Below, piece after piece: positions 20,743 through 32,081 of a DNA stretch of 64,000 nt. Both the position numbers and the translations under genes were made by a program. This stretch comes from Panulirus ornatus. Its lineage: Eukaryota > Arthropoda > Malacostraca > Decapoda > Palinuridae. The first letter of the stretch is position 1; each line of letters starts with the position of its first letter. The notes under the pieces are model-generated. The model was not told the DNA's origin. It did not search any database and saw nothing but the letters and a program-made list of their open reading frames with translations. The stretch spans positions 7,592,001 through 7,656,000 of the forward strand of contig NC_092251.1 of the NCBI RefSeq assembly GCF_036320965.1. Reading direction: 5' to 3'.

Positions 20743-21069
20743 ATGGGGGAAACAGACAAGACCTCTGACGCACAGGTGATGAGACTTAATTTCTTTTTTT
20801 CACTCTGTCGTTCAGTCAAGAAGCCTAGGGTCGTCTTGCCTGAAGGACAAGACGACTCGTACGACCCAAGTGAACTAAACTACCTTCAAATTCCTGTTTT
20901 ACGACCCTTCCCCCGCACAGAAACCGCCGAACGAAATAAGAAGCCGGAAGAATTAGCACTGAAATCATGCTACATCACCAACAACACCACGGTACTAATA
21001 GCAGTCAAGAGTAGAACTGAACCCAGACGTGATCATCGCTTGGTAGAAAAAGATTTCCCGGTCGTGTGA
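20743..21069 (+). CDS. Possible exon or ORF divergent from the 179-codon exon
   Basis: From ATG at 20743 the frame runs 108 codons to TGA at 21067-21069. A strong pyrimidine tract and CAG at 20813-20815 (TTTCTTTTTTTCACTCTG) suggest instead a terminal exon starting at 20816. It would give a charged peptide starting KKPRVVLPEGQDDSYDPSEL, with a TETAERNKKPEELALK segment. The sequence is not low-complexity, unlike most long frames here. I recognise no family, and a chance ORF of this length is possible. Confidence 0.3.
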   Translation: MGETDKTSDAQVMRLNFFFSLCRSVKKPRVVLPEGQDDSYDPSELNYLQIPVLRPFPRTETAERNKKPEELALKSCYITNNTTVLIAVKSRTEPRRDHRLVEKDFPVV

Positions 21070-21250
21070 CTAGAGTCCACTTGATGGTGAAGGACTTGCA
21101 GGTGCCAGCAGTGCCCGCGCTGGGTTGAGGACGAAAGGAGGGAGGGAGGTATATGGAGGTAGAGAAGAAGGTACCACAGAAGCCTCGGACGTCCCAGACA
21201 TACCCATTAACACTACAAGTCCCTGGCGTTCTGAACCCAGTGTGGGACAC
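21070..21250. other. No feature seen
   Basis: Unique sequence. Confidence 0.5.
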
Positions 21251-21254
21251 GGCT

Positions 21255-21440
21255 GACAACAATGTGTGCGCGTGTGACATCTTTCGAGGATGTCTTCCCA
21301 CAAAGTACCCCCGCTTGCCTGAGTGACATCATGCGAGGACGTCCTCCAGCCATTGGTTCGAATGAACGTCCAGCGAAGACGTCATGTCCCTACGTGCCTC
21401 CGGCCGGAATAGCTGACATCCTTCGAGGATTTCCTGCCGT
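21255..21440. repeat. Degenerate repeat of TGACATC-TCGAGGA words
   Basis: GTGACATCTTTCGAGGATGT, GTGACATCATGCGAGGACGT and CTGACATCCTTCGAGGATTT occur at about 21270, 21324 and 21412. This resembles a diverged tandem repeat with a 55-85 bp spacing. Confidence 0.5.
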
Positions 21441-21599
21441 GAGGTTTCACCAAGCCGCTGGGACTTAAACAGTGACGCTGTGACCACTATCTTACTGTGG
21501 CCCTACGTACTCAGGTCAGGGTGGCCCTGTGACCCCAGGGAATCACTGCCAGTCTAGGCTGATCGACCCAGCAGGATGGAGGTCGACCTGATATGATAA

Positions 21600-22090
21600 A
21601 GTGCGAGACAACGAGAGATACAGTGTGCAGGACGAGACGATAATGTCAAGCTGAGTGACGCAGGGGAGAGGGGCTGCGTCTCGTGGAACAGGGGAGAGGA
21701 GATGCGTCTGGTGAAGCAGGACCAAGGGGGGTGGGGGACTGTGTCTAGTGAATGAAAAGGAAAGAAGCTGCGTCTGGTGAGGGAGGGAAGAAGGGCATGT
21801 GTCTAGTTAAGCAGGGGAGAAGAAAGCGTCTAATGAAGCACTGAAGAGGTGGAGAAGGGAGGGGGGTTTGTGTCTGTAAAGTAGGGGGAGAGGGGCTGTC
21901 TCGCCACATGGAAGGGTGGGGAAGGAAGAGGCTTGCAAATGGAGGGGTGTGGAGGGGGGAGGACTAGACTAAGAAGGGGTGGAGGGGGAAGAGAAGAGGA
22001 GGGGTAGGCGAAGGAGGGTGAGGGTACAACATGGAAGGGTAGAGTAAAACATGAAGTGGGAGGGGAAAAGTCACCACAGTTTTCTCCCAA
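21600..22090. repeat. Purine-rich degenerate repeat
   Basis: AGGGGAGAGG and TGCGTCT(G/C)GTGAAGCAGG words recur between 21655 and 21850 at roughly 30-50 bp. G-rich sequence (GGAGGGG, GGTGGAGGG) follows to about 22050. The open frames on both strands reflect the skewed composition. Confidence 0.6.
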
Positions 22091-23932
22091 GGTCTCATGA
22101 AAGTCACCACCTCTCTCTCACTCTCTGTCGTGAGGATTTTCCCTTTTTCTCACCGTCTTCTTTTTACCTCTTGGTGTCTGGTAAAACGTCTGGCCTCATC
22201 CAGGAAGCGTGTCACCCCACTCCCCGACCTGAGCCTCTCTCACACCCCCACATCATAACCAGCCAATCTGACCTGAACTCACCCTCACAACAATGGACCA
22301 TCGGCCATGTCTATTTTTCTCTCTCTCGTTCCATTCCTTATCCCATCTTTGACTCACGTTCATCCCGGTTACTTTGGTTTCCTAAGGAGCCTCCCACCGT
22401 CATAACATTACTTGTCCCACAGAAGCAAGAGGCTGGCTCCCAGGATCGTGGCTACAGCTGCCAACGTACTGTACCTTTGAAATACCCGGCCCTCTGCAGA
22501 CGAAGGGGGTCGTCAGCACGACCAAAGGGGCTTGAACGACCCCGTCCATAACTAGCCACCAGCATCCAGGCATATGATGGTGAGGAGACCCTGCGTAAGG
22601 AACGGGCCAAACTAACTTCGATGACTACACCAGGCGCCCTCCTGCACTAGAGACGCACTTGGAAACCATCCACTTGTGATACTCTCGCATCACCTGACGA
22701 TGATGCGCTTCTCCTCGAACTCTCGCCAGATCTCTCGAGACGCAAGATTTTTCCCACTACGCAGCTGCGGGGTAACACGCGCGAGCAACCGTGGGACGAA
22801 TATTTATTTATACTAACGTGTACATATTTACTCTGGCCGGGGAGGTCCACGTCCTCAAGCAAGCAAGGCAATAAACACTGAGAGAATGATTAAACTCTGA
22901 GTTCGTCTTCAGATGGTAGAGGTCTTGGCAGAGTCTATCTTCCTATATATATATATATTATTCATTACTATAAATTAGTTAACGATGCGCACTATCTAAT
23001 CAGTCAGTTGAAGACGAATGACTTGGTTTACAATATAACAAAAGCCATCAATGAAGTCACACTCAGTTTAACACGAGGCTCGTACTATATATAACAAAGC
23101 CATACAAAACTCCAGGTCACCTCCAGGTCACCTCCATAAAGTCTTGTGTCTCAACCAAGTCTAGATATCTCGCACGCCACACGCGCCAATAAGCTGTCCC
23201 TTAAGATGACGGGGTGAGTGTTTCTTCCTCGATCATGGAAGAGCTCCCCAGAGGACAGGCAAGGATGAACATGCTTGTAAGCTTTGTCTCCGTCAGCTCC
23301 AGCCGCACTTGTGAACATCGGGGGGTCCTACGTATTTAAGAAATATAAGAACTACTTCTGTAAGTCGACCATTCGTAAAAAATTCAGCGAATGAATCATG
23401 CACATTAGTACACTACTTAGCTAACCCATGGAGTAGATATTCATTTATCTGATCACTGGCGATTCAACAAGTTTATAAACTCAATAAGGGAAATTTCTAA
23501 GTACTCCTGAAGAGCTGTCTTATCAAAGAGGGTTCGATCATCATAGCCAGTCTAATCTATCTGCTTAATAATCCTATTAATTATCATATAATTACAACAA
23601 AGACTATGAACCACTCTGGCGACCATTTACAACCACTGAACAAATGATTACAATTTCAGCTACGTCTCTCACAATACGACGACATTCTTAAATGAATAAA
23701 ACGATGAACTAACTCCCTAATTCAACGAACTACTTACCCAAGCTTCACAACACACCATTTCCTCCCATGATTTAACCCAACGCGGGACCGTCCCGAACGG
23801 ACTATTTAATGACTAAAAGTTATTTAACATATTTAACACAACCTTGTATAACACGTCAAGGTTGTTCGTCACTGTGTCTAGTCAGGAACACTGGAGGCAA
23901 TGGATTATGTTATCAGCTGTGGGAAAAAGGGT
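22091..23932. other. Unique, increasingly AT-rich DNA; no gene seen
   Basis: Includes a short (AT)n at 22944-22958 and a tandem AGGTCACCTCC pair at 23114-23135 that gives an AGGTCA direct repeat with 5-bp spacing. The 166-codon frame at 22051-22551 crosses TCTCTC-rich sequence and shows no supported structure. The region from 23340 to 23930 is AT-rich without ORFs. Confidence 0.5.
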
Positions 23933-23979
23933 CTCTTTAGGTGGGATAGTACTTTCTTGGCGCTAATGTGCGGAGGAAA

Positions 23980-24240
23980 GTATGTGTGTGTGTGTGTGTG
24001 AACGTTAGTGGGTGGGATGGACGTTCTGGTGCGTGAGGGGGAGTGAATATGTGGACTCGTGTGTGTGTGTGTGTGTATAAGTGGACATTACTTGCGTGTG
24101 AGTAGTGTGTCTGAATAAATGGATGCTGTGGCGTATTGGGAAGGAGTGTTTTAAGAGTGTGTGGGTGCCGGAAAGAGTGTGTGTGGATCATGGTGCGTGC
24201 GAGGAAGAGTGTGTATGAGTGTGTGTGTGGATGGAAGAGA
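23980..24240. repeat. Imperfect TG-rich tract
   Basis: Short TG arrays at 23982-24001 and 24059-24078 sit in a longer GTG-rich stretch reaching 24230. Confidence 0.8.
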
Positions 24241-24279
24241 GCCGAGTGTGATCCACACATGTCCGAGGAAGTCAGGTGA

Positions 24280-24953
24280 CGAAGCCGACCTCGGTAACGC
24301 ACACACCACAACGCAACCTCCCGCACTCCGTCAACAACGCACACCACAACGCACTCAGTCTGGTCGCACTTCAACTCGCACTTCTCTTGCTGCAGCTCGT
24401 TGCAGCCTCTCGCTAGTGGACACCGGCACAGGAGGAGGAGGAGGAGGAGGAGGCGGCGGAGGCTCCCTCCCTTCAACTGGCTTCGTCCGTGAACACGCTG
24501 CGGGAGGATGCGTCCGGACGACGTGTCCAGAGCGTCGCTGACGACTCCTATCCGTCCTATGGATGCATGCCCGACGTACGGCCGGGAGACGCACGGCGAG
24601 CCACCCCTCTTTGCACGAAGCTTCATCGTAGAATCCGTCTTTTTTTTTTTCCAAGACAAAAAAAGTATATATATATAAAAAAAGACTTTCCTCAATCAGA
24701 AAGTCTATATTTGCTGTCAACAGTTCAAGGACGAGCAAGAGCTGCGCCCGAGAACGAACGAGAAAAAAAAAAAGAAATAACTGTGCGTAAGAAGCGCGGA
24801 GCGAGCGGTGATCAGGCCTCTGGGCGAGCCATGTTTGCCACTTCACCTCAAGTACTTCACTGAGACCCCGCCAGGAGCAGCAGCAGCAGCAGCAGCAGCG
24901 GCAGCGGCGGGGCCGACAACCAACGACCACGACGGAGACGGCGGCAACAGCAG
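24280..24953 (+). other. CpG-rich segment ending in a splice donor: possible first (5'UTR) exon
   Basis: This stretch is rich in CpG and contains GGA and GCA repeats: (GGA)7 near 24432, then (GCA)7 followed by GCGGCAGCGGCGG near 24873-24910. It ends in GGCAACAGCAG|GTGAGACC, a strong donor match with GT at 24954. The only nearby ATG (24830, context GAGCCATGT) opens an 11-codon frame that stops at once, so the exon would be mostly untranslated. GC-rich leaders with CAG runs and a consensus donor are typical of animal housekeeping or developmental genes. The transcription start and the downstream exon are not identified. Confidence 0.35.
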
Positions 24954-25515
24954 GTGAGACCTACTGATAACAGACATGAAATCGATACTACCAATAGCGG
25001 AGGAAGGTGTCACTTCCCCAGCAGCAGGCACGGTGGCGGGGGGCCTTGTGCACACCACCTGCAGCAAATTACCTGCCGGGGCCTAGCCTGCCGGGGACTG
25101 GGGCTGGGGCCTTGGAAGGGGCCAGGGGCATGGAGGAGGGGCTACCTCCACCCTCCGCTGGGCCTGCCTCCCAGCCTCCCTGCCTAAATAACGTTGTCAC
25201 CTGACTGGAGATACTCGGCCAGGGGAAAATCATTACCGCACACACACACACGCACACACACGGCGTTGGGGGGAGGGGATGGGCGCGAGGTGGCGGTGGA
25301 GGAGGTGTTGTGGGGGGGGGGGGTGGAAGTGTGGGGGGTGCGTGGGAAAGAGGCGTGAGGGGCGTAGTCCCGCTGGGGAATGGGGAGGGGGGAGGGAGGC
25401 AGGGAGGGGAGTAGGTCGTAAGCGGGGGTATAGTTCGAGGTTACTAGTTTATACACTTTTATCGCACCTGTATGGAGACATGACTCCACACACAGGGTCC
25501 TCCCTCACGCTTTAT
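24954..25515. other. G-rich DNA after the putative donor
   Basis: Contains GGGGCCTAGCCTGCC and a run of 13 G near 25311-25323, with a CA stretch at 25240-25261. This would be intron if the exon above is real. Confidence 0.45.
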
Positions 25516-25517
25516 GG

Positions 25518-25590
<73 letters not shown>
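25518..25590. repeat. (AG)n microsatellite
   Basis: About 36 AG units. Confidence 0.96.
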
Positions 25591-25591
<1 letters not shown>

Positions 25592-26733
25592 CCGTCTCAT
25601 AATGGAGACCCTTAACTAGATATCATATGTCCTTAATTTCTAATCCCAGGGACCTTGAACCTATGACCTACATTTCCCAGAGCTTGTCCCTGGTGTGGGA
25701 CATCTCCATGATGGCATTAGTCGCCTCAGTCCACATTTTTTTTTTCTTAAAGACTTGACTCAAAATTCTCTGAGGAGGACGACCATACAGAGACGCAGAT
25801 ATGGCTGGCCAAATGAATTGTTTTTCGAGATTCTGTGGAGAGGCGGGAGGCGCAAGCACGGAGGTAAACATCTGGGTCGCGATGGTACAGGTCCTCCTCG
25901 ACTCCTGACACTTCGAGGTCACGCCTAGCGAGTGTAGCTCCCGCTGGACATCACTCCCACTGTGAGAACCAACCGCTACACTGATCCTCCTACTGCAGAA
26001 GGTGTGTCATTATATGTATTGTACAGGGAGAGAGAGAGAGAGAGAGAGTTCTACACTCAAGGGGGCCCCATCCATCTCGTGAGATATGTATGTGTCAATG
26101 GTAAGATGAACGGGACCCATCTACAGACCAGGAGGCAGGCATAAAAAACGATTTCTTTTCCCTTAGGAACGCACAAGCGAAGCCTGATATTACCATAGAA
26201 TGATAGAGTGATCACTCAGCTATGGCTCCAGACTTACTAAAAACTTCCCTTTACGAACCACTGCAGAAACTGGTCTCATTCGTGTGCTCGAAGCAGCAAT
26301 CCTGAACACATGGGTAAAAAATCATTGGATCATTCTCACCATCTCGAGCACACCAGGCTTTTTCAAAGTGACGTTTCTCGATCTTTTCTTTTTTTTTAAC
26401 CGTTCGATCACCTATCAGTCACCATTTTTCAGTCACCATTTTTCAGTCATCATTTTTGTCAAATGTATCTAAACCTCATAGATTATTCTACACTTTGATT
26501 TCCTCCAGGACTATCACTGTCCCCTTATGCGTCCGCATTTCCCTATGCAAAATTCCTCTCCCCCCTTCCCTCCATCCTGTGTTTTCCTTCACCACCAAAG
26601 GCAAAAGGGGAGGTTCCCTGTCGACCTCAGCCACAGCTGGTGATGCAGGTCTGTAACCCCGTGAGAGAGAGAGAGAGAGGAGAGAAAAAGCCTCTTAGTT
26701 TCTGAACTTTACTGTGTATCTTCTGTACTCCCA
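25591..26733. other. Unique DNA; nothing supported
   Basis: Short GA runs at 26027-26049 and 26664-26680 and a triple CACCATTTTTCAGT phrase near 26420-26455 are the only structure. Confidence 0.5.
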
Positions 26734-26735
26734 TT

Positions 26736-26736
<1 letters not shown>

Positions 26737-26810
<74 letters not shown>
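26737..26810. repeat. (GA)n microsatellite
   Basis: About 34 GA units, with one G insertion near the right end. The flanks on both sides repeat the phrase TTCTGA(A/T)CTTTACT(G/A)TGTAT, so a local duplication precedes the array. Confidence 0.94.
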
Positions 26811-27320
26811 TTCTCAGCTTCTGATCTTTACTATGTATTTCACTACAAAACGTAACTTGATGTCTTCCTCTGGTTTATCACAATTCTCGCTTCTTCCCTT
26901 TTGATTTACGATGGTCTTTTTTTTCTTTTTACTCTGTTACTTCACCTCATTTGCCCCGTCGTAAACCAAACAATTATCAGTCCTTTTTCTTATTTTCCTG
27001 ACGATATTCGCATTTATTGAATATATTCATATATTTCCTTTCTTACAAATGAAAAAAAAAATATTTCTTCGAGTATCTCAAAGTTCAACGCCCTCCCTCC
27101 TCACTATTCACAGATCCACACGGCGATTCAAAACACCCTCAGTCAAATAAATCACTGATGAAGATCTTTTTCCGTCGGTGTCCTATTCGTCTTCAGGTCA
27201 CAGACGACAGCCACCGGGCTGCTATACAGCCATCGCCGGAGACGCTACACCTCCTCCTCCCTCCGAGAAAACCACGTCGCAAAGGACTTCTACGGGAAGT
27301 CGGGGCCTCCTCCTTCGTCT
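26811..27320. other. AT-rich DNA; nothing supported
   Basis: Several T and A runs; no exon or element recognised. Confidence 0.5.
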
Positions 27321-27324
27321 TGCC

Positions 27325-27700
27325 GCTGCAACCCATCTTCACTGGCCACTGCAATCCACCTCCACTGGCCACTGCAACCCAACTCCACTGGCCACTCCAA
27401 CCCACCTCTACTGACCACTACAACCCACCTCCACTGGCCACTCCAACCCACCTCCACTGGCTGCTTTAACTCACCTCCACTGGCCACTGCAACCCACCCT
27501 TACTGGTCACTGCAATCCACCTCCACTGGCCTCTAAAACCCATCTCCACTGCAACCCACCTCCACTGACCACTGCAACCCACCTCCACTGACCACTGCAC
27601 TCCACCTCCACTGAACACTACAACCCACCTCCACTGGCTGCTTTAACCCACCTCCACTGGCCAATGCAACCCACCTCCACTGGCCACTGCAATCCCACCT
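27325..27700. repeat. 23-bp minisatellite (CACTGCAACCCACCTCCACT)
   Basis: About 16 copies of a 23-bp unit, with GGCCACTGCAACCCACCTCC as the commonest form. Some copies change GGCCACTGC to GACCACTAC or GGCTGCTTT. Confidence 0.93.
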
Positions 27701-28497
27701 CAGAACCACAGCAGGAGTCTCTTTGCCATATTGGCAGCTAAATGACCAACAAAAACTATGTTTACTCTAATATTTCCCTTTCTTTCCTCTAAATCAACAC
27801 AAACAATATACATTTTTTCTTTTCTTTCAGTGACTTCAGATTCAGTAAACACGTAGGTCATCATACTTCAGCCCAGAATCACTTCGACTACATCAAATCT
27901 AACACTGTACTTCACGTAGTCCCTCTTCTGTCATGACACAGAGGGGGGGAAATACGGACCCGGATTCTCGCCTGATCAACAATGCATGAGGAGCGTGTCT
28001 CCCACAGGAAACACATCCAGTTCAACTTCAAAATAAAACCTTTTTCTGTACCACAAGTCTTCATTTTCTTTTTTCTAGTGAAGACTTGGCGGAATCACCT
28101 GAGCTATATATCTCTCTCTCCACACACTGTGAGGAGGAAAAAAAAAGAGAGAGAATATTATGCTTTTTTCCAGCACTCACACACGTCACTGGCTCTCCGA
28201 GCACAGCTTTAAATGTCTAGCGTTGAGGAATGCCTCGGGCAGAGCGAACACTTCGAAGCTTGATATCATGTCGACTGTTTTATGGCACAAGACACGAGGG
28301 AGGACGAGGCTGGACTGACGGGGCCGCGGCAGGAGAGCACCCACGTCCCCCCAAACCCCAACCAACCACCCACCCCCCCAGCATCCGCTACTCCGGTGCC
28401 ACCCCGGTGATCTCCCCATCAGGAGGTCTCAGGGTTCCCCCTCCTCAGCCTCTTGTGCAGCTCAGTCAACACACACGCCTGGCCCCCTTCCATGTGT

Positions 28498-28498
<1 letters not shown>
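27701..28498. other. No feature seen
   Basis: Mixed DNA, C-rich at 28340-28460. Confidence 0.5.

Positions 28499-28548
<50 letters not shown>
28499..28548. repeat. (TC)n microsatellite
   Basis: About 24 TC units. Confidence 0.95.
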
Positions 28549-28736
28549 AGTACCATACACTAGTGACGATAAGTCTTTCTGGAGGACAGTACATGTTCTT
28601 AATGTTCCTCTGTGCTATCCAGGGAGTCAATGATCACAGTGACCCTACTTCTGAAGCAGGACCGAGGATCGAATCTCATAACTTCACCGAACGAAAGCTA
28701 AAAATTCAAAAGCTAAAAATCTCGAATGGATCTCAC

Positions 28737-28862
28737 GAGCATTGAATCAGAAGCGTCGAATATGAATCTGAAGCACTGAATATGAATCCGAAGCATCGAA
28801 TATGAATCCGAGGCATCGAAAATGAATCCGAAGCAACGAATATCAATTCGAAGCAACGAAGC
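28737..28862. repeat. 20-bp minisatellite (GAATATGAATCCGAAGCATC)
   Basis: Six copies at 20-bp steps, with drift in the last copies to GCAACGAATATCAATTCG. Confidence 0.9.
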
Positions 28863-29515
28863 GAGTCCTCCAGATAAGATCGTGTCAGTTTGGCCGTCTC
28901 TCAGCCAAGGTGACGTTGGAACGAATCCCTCTCAGAACGACAGATGTAATCCGCTTAATTTCTCCCCTCATGGTCGTGGTGGCGGTGGAAAGAAGACCTC
29001 CCCTTTAAAAGAGTCAAAGTAGCCACTCGAGTTGTACAGTTAGGGTGGTCTCAGAGGAACCAGCAGGTACAGGAGGAGGGAGGTCTCTTCCGTGGTCCTC
29101 ATGGTCCGTAAGGTAGTGGGATCTCGCGAGTGTGGCGGAAGTGTACATCTGTCTAGTCTCATTGTCGATGCTGAAGACACGATGGTACAGCCGAGTAGAC
29201 CCTCAAGAACTGTGTTTGGTGAAGCCACATACAAATGACAGGTCTCTATAATGGTACTCTCGAAAACCATGTAGCGCCGACAGGTCTTCATAATTTGCTC
29301 TGAAGTACAGCAAATACGGTGGACAAGGTCCCCCCTCCAGTGGTACAGTAGGGGAGGCGAGTACAGTGGACAGGTGCCCTAGCTGGGGGTTGACCCGGGG
29401 GCGGTGTGTTGGTGGAGTGGGCTGGGTTAGAGGGAACAAGTAATTCTCCTCCTAGTCATAAAAGGTTCACTCAGACGTCACAGTAAAAGCTGAGGATGAG
29501 GGAGGCCAACAATCC
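28863..29515. other. No feature seen
   Basis: Unique DNA with scattered GGTACAG and CAGGTCT words but no regular array. Confidence 0.45.
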
Positions 29516-29517
29516 TC

Positions 29518-29559
<42 letters not shown>
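29516..29559. repeat. (TG)n microsatellite
   Basis: About 20 TG units. Confidence 0.94.
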
Positions 29560-29819
29560 AGGGACTGCGGCAGGTGCGGTCCTGTATGGCAGCCGCCCTA
29601 CCTCACCACCTCAGTCAAGTGTTTGTTGAAAGGTTAATTACACGCTCGTTTTTGGTCTCCCTCCCTCTCCTCTTTACCATGACACTGTAGACCTCCTCAC
29701 AGCTTCCATCAGGCAGTGTAAACTACCAAAAACTCTGTGGTTTACAACTCTGGTTTACTTCAGCTCTTTTTTTTTCCAATGTAAGTCATACAATTGCAGT
29801 CTTACGTCTGTGGTGGTGT

Positions 29820-30325
29820 AAGGGGGAGGGACTTCGCTCTACACTTCTTTAACTCCCCAATCATCATACAACTTTTAACATTTCTGTAGGCTGTCCAGAC
29901 CTGCATCTCCATCAATCAGCTTAGTCCATTCTATCGCTATCATGCTGTAAAAGCAATGCTCTACATCTTTTCTAACAAGTTTCTTGCTTAATTTCATGGT
30001 ATGTTCTGTGGTTGTTCCACCCTTGCATTTTTCGAAAACATGTTTACTGTTGACGTCTTCAGTCTGGTTTCAAAACTCCGTTATGATCAGGTCATATCCT
30101 TTGAATTTCTCGCTCTCATGGCGTATATAGACTAAAGGCCTCAAACTTTATCTTATAACTCACTTCTCTTAATTCTGGTACCACTTCTGTTCCTCTCCTC
30201 TGGATCTCTCGAATAGCTCTTTGTGTTTCTGTAAGTGCGTTGACCAAACCTGGGAAACATAATCTAGTTTTTTGTGCCTTATGTAGAATCATACTTAGCT
30301 GTCCCAAGACCAATGAAAGAATAAT
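29820..30325 (-). mobile_element. Degenerate LINE C-terminal fragment (CR1-like)
   Basis: Reading the minus strand from about 30310, one frame gives IQRRGTEVVPELREVSYK, matching the post-RT segment of CR1/L2-type non-LTR retrotransposons. After a frame change follow YDLIITEF, a stop, then NQTEDVNSKHVFEK and LSKKLVRKDVEHCFYSMIAI with EWTKL. This is the family's usual order (GDLI..K, DV(N/D)...F, R.FFS.R..WN.LP). At least one frameshift and two stops make it a relic. Upstream RT motifs are absent, so it is 5'-truncated. Identity rests on motif order, not on a database match. Confidence 0.65.
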
Positions 30326-30344
30326 ATCAACTTGTAGAAAGAAC

Positions 30345-30600
30345 TAAGGTATACCCAGCGTTGAGGACAGAACACTTGAAATCAACCCCATTCGCATTAT
30401 CTATAGGTATACCCTGGCCTAAGCCAAGCACCAAGCTTACAGACCAACCCTTCGGGAAGGATGAACGGCTTGGTTAACTGTGGACCGGCCGCCGCAACCA
30501 GGATTCAGACCTAGGCGCTTGACACTGAGCGACATTTCTTACCCTCTCCGTCGACCTCACTAACGGAGGGACGAAGGGAAACAAGGGACCAAGTCGCTAC
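30345..30600 (-). mobile_element. tRNA-derived SINE-like element
   Basis: On the minus strand GGTCTGAATCC (plus 30501-30511) resembles a Pol III B box (GGTTCGANTCC). It is followed by TGGTTGCGGCGGCCGGTCCA, then TTCATCC, GGTTGGT, GGCTTAGGCCAGGGTATACC and AATGGGGTTGAT. I associate this block order with tRNA-derived SINEs in decapods. A degenerate A-box-like TCGCTCAGTGT lies upstream but too close for a proper tRNA, so this is not a functional tRNA gene. Its 3' end lies directly against the LINE fragment. Confidence 0.5.
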
Positions 30601-32080
30601 GAGACATGCAGATAAAGAGACGCACCACAGATCACCCCGAGTTTACAAAGACATGCTGACAACTCCTCCCCCCCTCCAAGCCACAACACCTTCCCGGATG
30701 TTATGACACACGACGAGGCTCCATCATTAACCACGACAAAACACGACAACAGACGACGGATGGAGTGCGCCACAACCAAATGGCTTGTTTACATCACACT
30801 GCTTAACTCCTCCTCTCCCTCCCTCCCTCCATCACCACCACCACCCCTTCCAGTCTGTATATATATCAACTGGAAACCTCGAAACGACAAGCGAAGTCTA
30901 GATATTACCAGGGAAATCATCCTCCTTGTCTCCCTCACGCGCAAATTTTCATTGCAACCGCATTCACCCGGAGGGGAAATGAGGAAATGAGAGCAGCGTC
31001 TGGCCTGGGTCTAACTCTGGGGTCTGGTCGACGCAGATAAGCAGGTAGGGGGAAGGATCGCGACGCTCAGCGGGGAAACTCTGAGGCCAGAGGGCGGTGT
31101 CTGTCGAGGTTTTTGCATGGTGTCTGAGGCTCTCCTGGTAATAACACTTCCTTGTTACAGGATGGTCATGTGTATGTCTAGACATGCCTTGTTTACGTTC
31201 TAAGTTCACAGAGGAATGTGTATGTTCTTGGCGTTGGAAGTTATGTGATGTGTTTTGTGTGTACACAGGTATGTATATGGTTTTAAAGTGTGTATTCTAG
31301 GATCGTGGGTGTGTGAGATAGGGGACGGGGATAAGATAAATGTGTATGTTTCAGATACAGAACTATGTATGATTTGGCTGTGAAGCTACGAGTACGTAAG
31401 ATTCCAATATAGACGTCTGTATGTAAAGTTGGCTCAAAGACTCAGTGGTGTATACGTACATAATGTCTGCCAGTGTTTCAGGCGTAGGAAGCGAGTATGA
31501 GAACATCAATAACGTGATAAAACAATCCTAAATGTCGATGCTAATGCTTGACCATGCCACAAGACACAGACGAACACCTTCAGGAACACAGTCGTGAGGC
31601 TGTTCACATAAAGACAGACTCACGAACACAGACACAGACTCAGGAATAAACAAACATGCTGACAAACTTATGGACTTAAAAGTATCTGGTCATAGATGAC
31701 AAGAGTGAAGTATAGAGTCTAGGTTAGCAATGATTCTGAACACAAAAGCTAAGACGAGAGGCGAAAAAAAACGATCGTGGAAGCTAATGCGAAGTCAGGC
31801 GTGTGAATAGACGGAGAGACTCGATCAAAATACATGACTCATATATATGAAAAGAAGCAACAACACCTGAAGAAAAACATCTGCTGCTGCTGCACCTACA
31901 TTACACTATGAACAGATAGAGAGGATTGGAAACACGAGAGGTACATTGTAAAGAACAAGTGACAGGAACAGATGAGCTTCTGATAGACGGGCAATGTGGG
32001 AGGGAGGGAAAATACAGCTCTACGTCAAAAGAAAATCATGTGCTCTGGATTGTGTGTTGGGTGCATGAAAATGTAAACTA
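30601..32080. other. Unique DNA; nothing supported
   Basis: About 1.5 kb without a convincing exon. A CCACCA run sits near 30836 and TG-rich sequence around 31150-31350. Confidence 0.5.
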
Positions 32081-32081
32081 G

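Noticed and set aside
22051..22551. A plus frame of 166 codons
   Set aside because: It crosses CT-rich and Ser/Pro-rich sequence, has no exon signals or recognised motif, and its composition matches the flanking non-coding DNA.
24355..24930. A minus frame of 191 codons over the CpG-rich block
   Set aside because: It is poly-Cys and polyPro from reading CAG and GGA runs on the opposite strand; the plus-strand donor at 24954 is the better-supported signal.
30501..30511. B-box-like sequence, considered as a tRNA gene
   Set aside because: A proper A box at tRNA spacing and clover-leaf arms are missing; the downstream sequence fits a tRNA-derived SINE instead.
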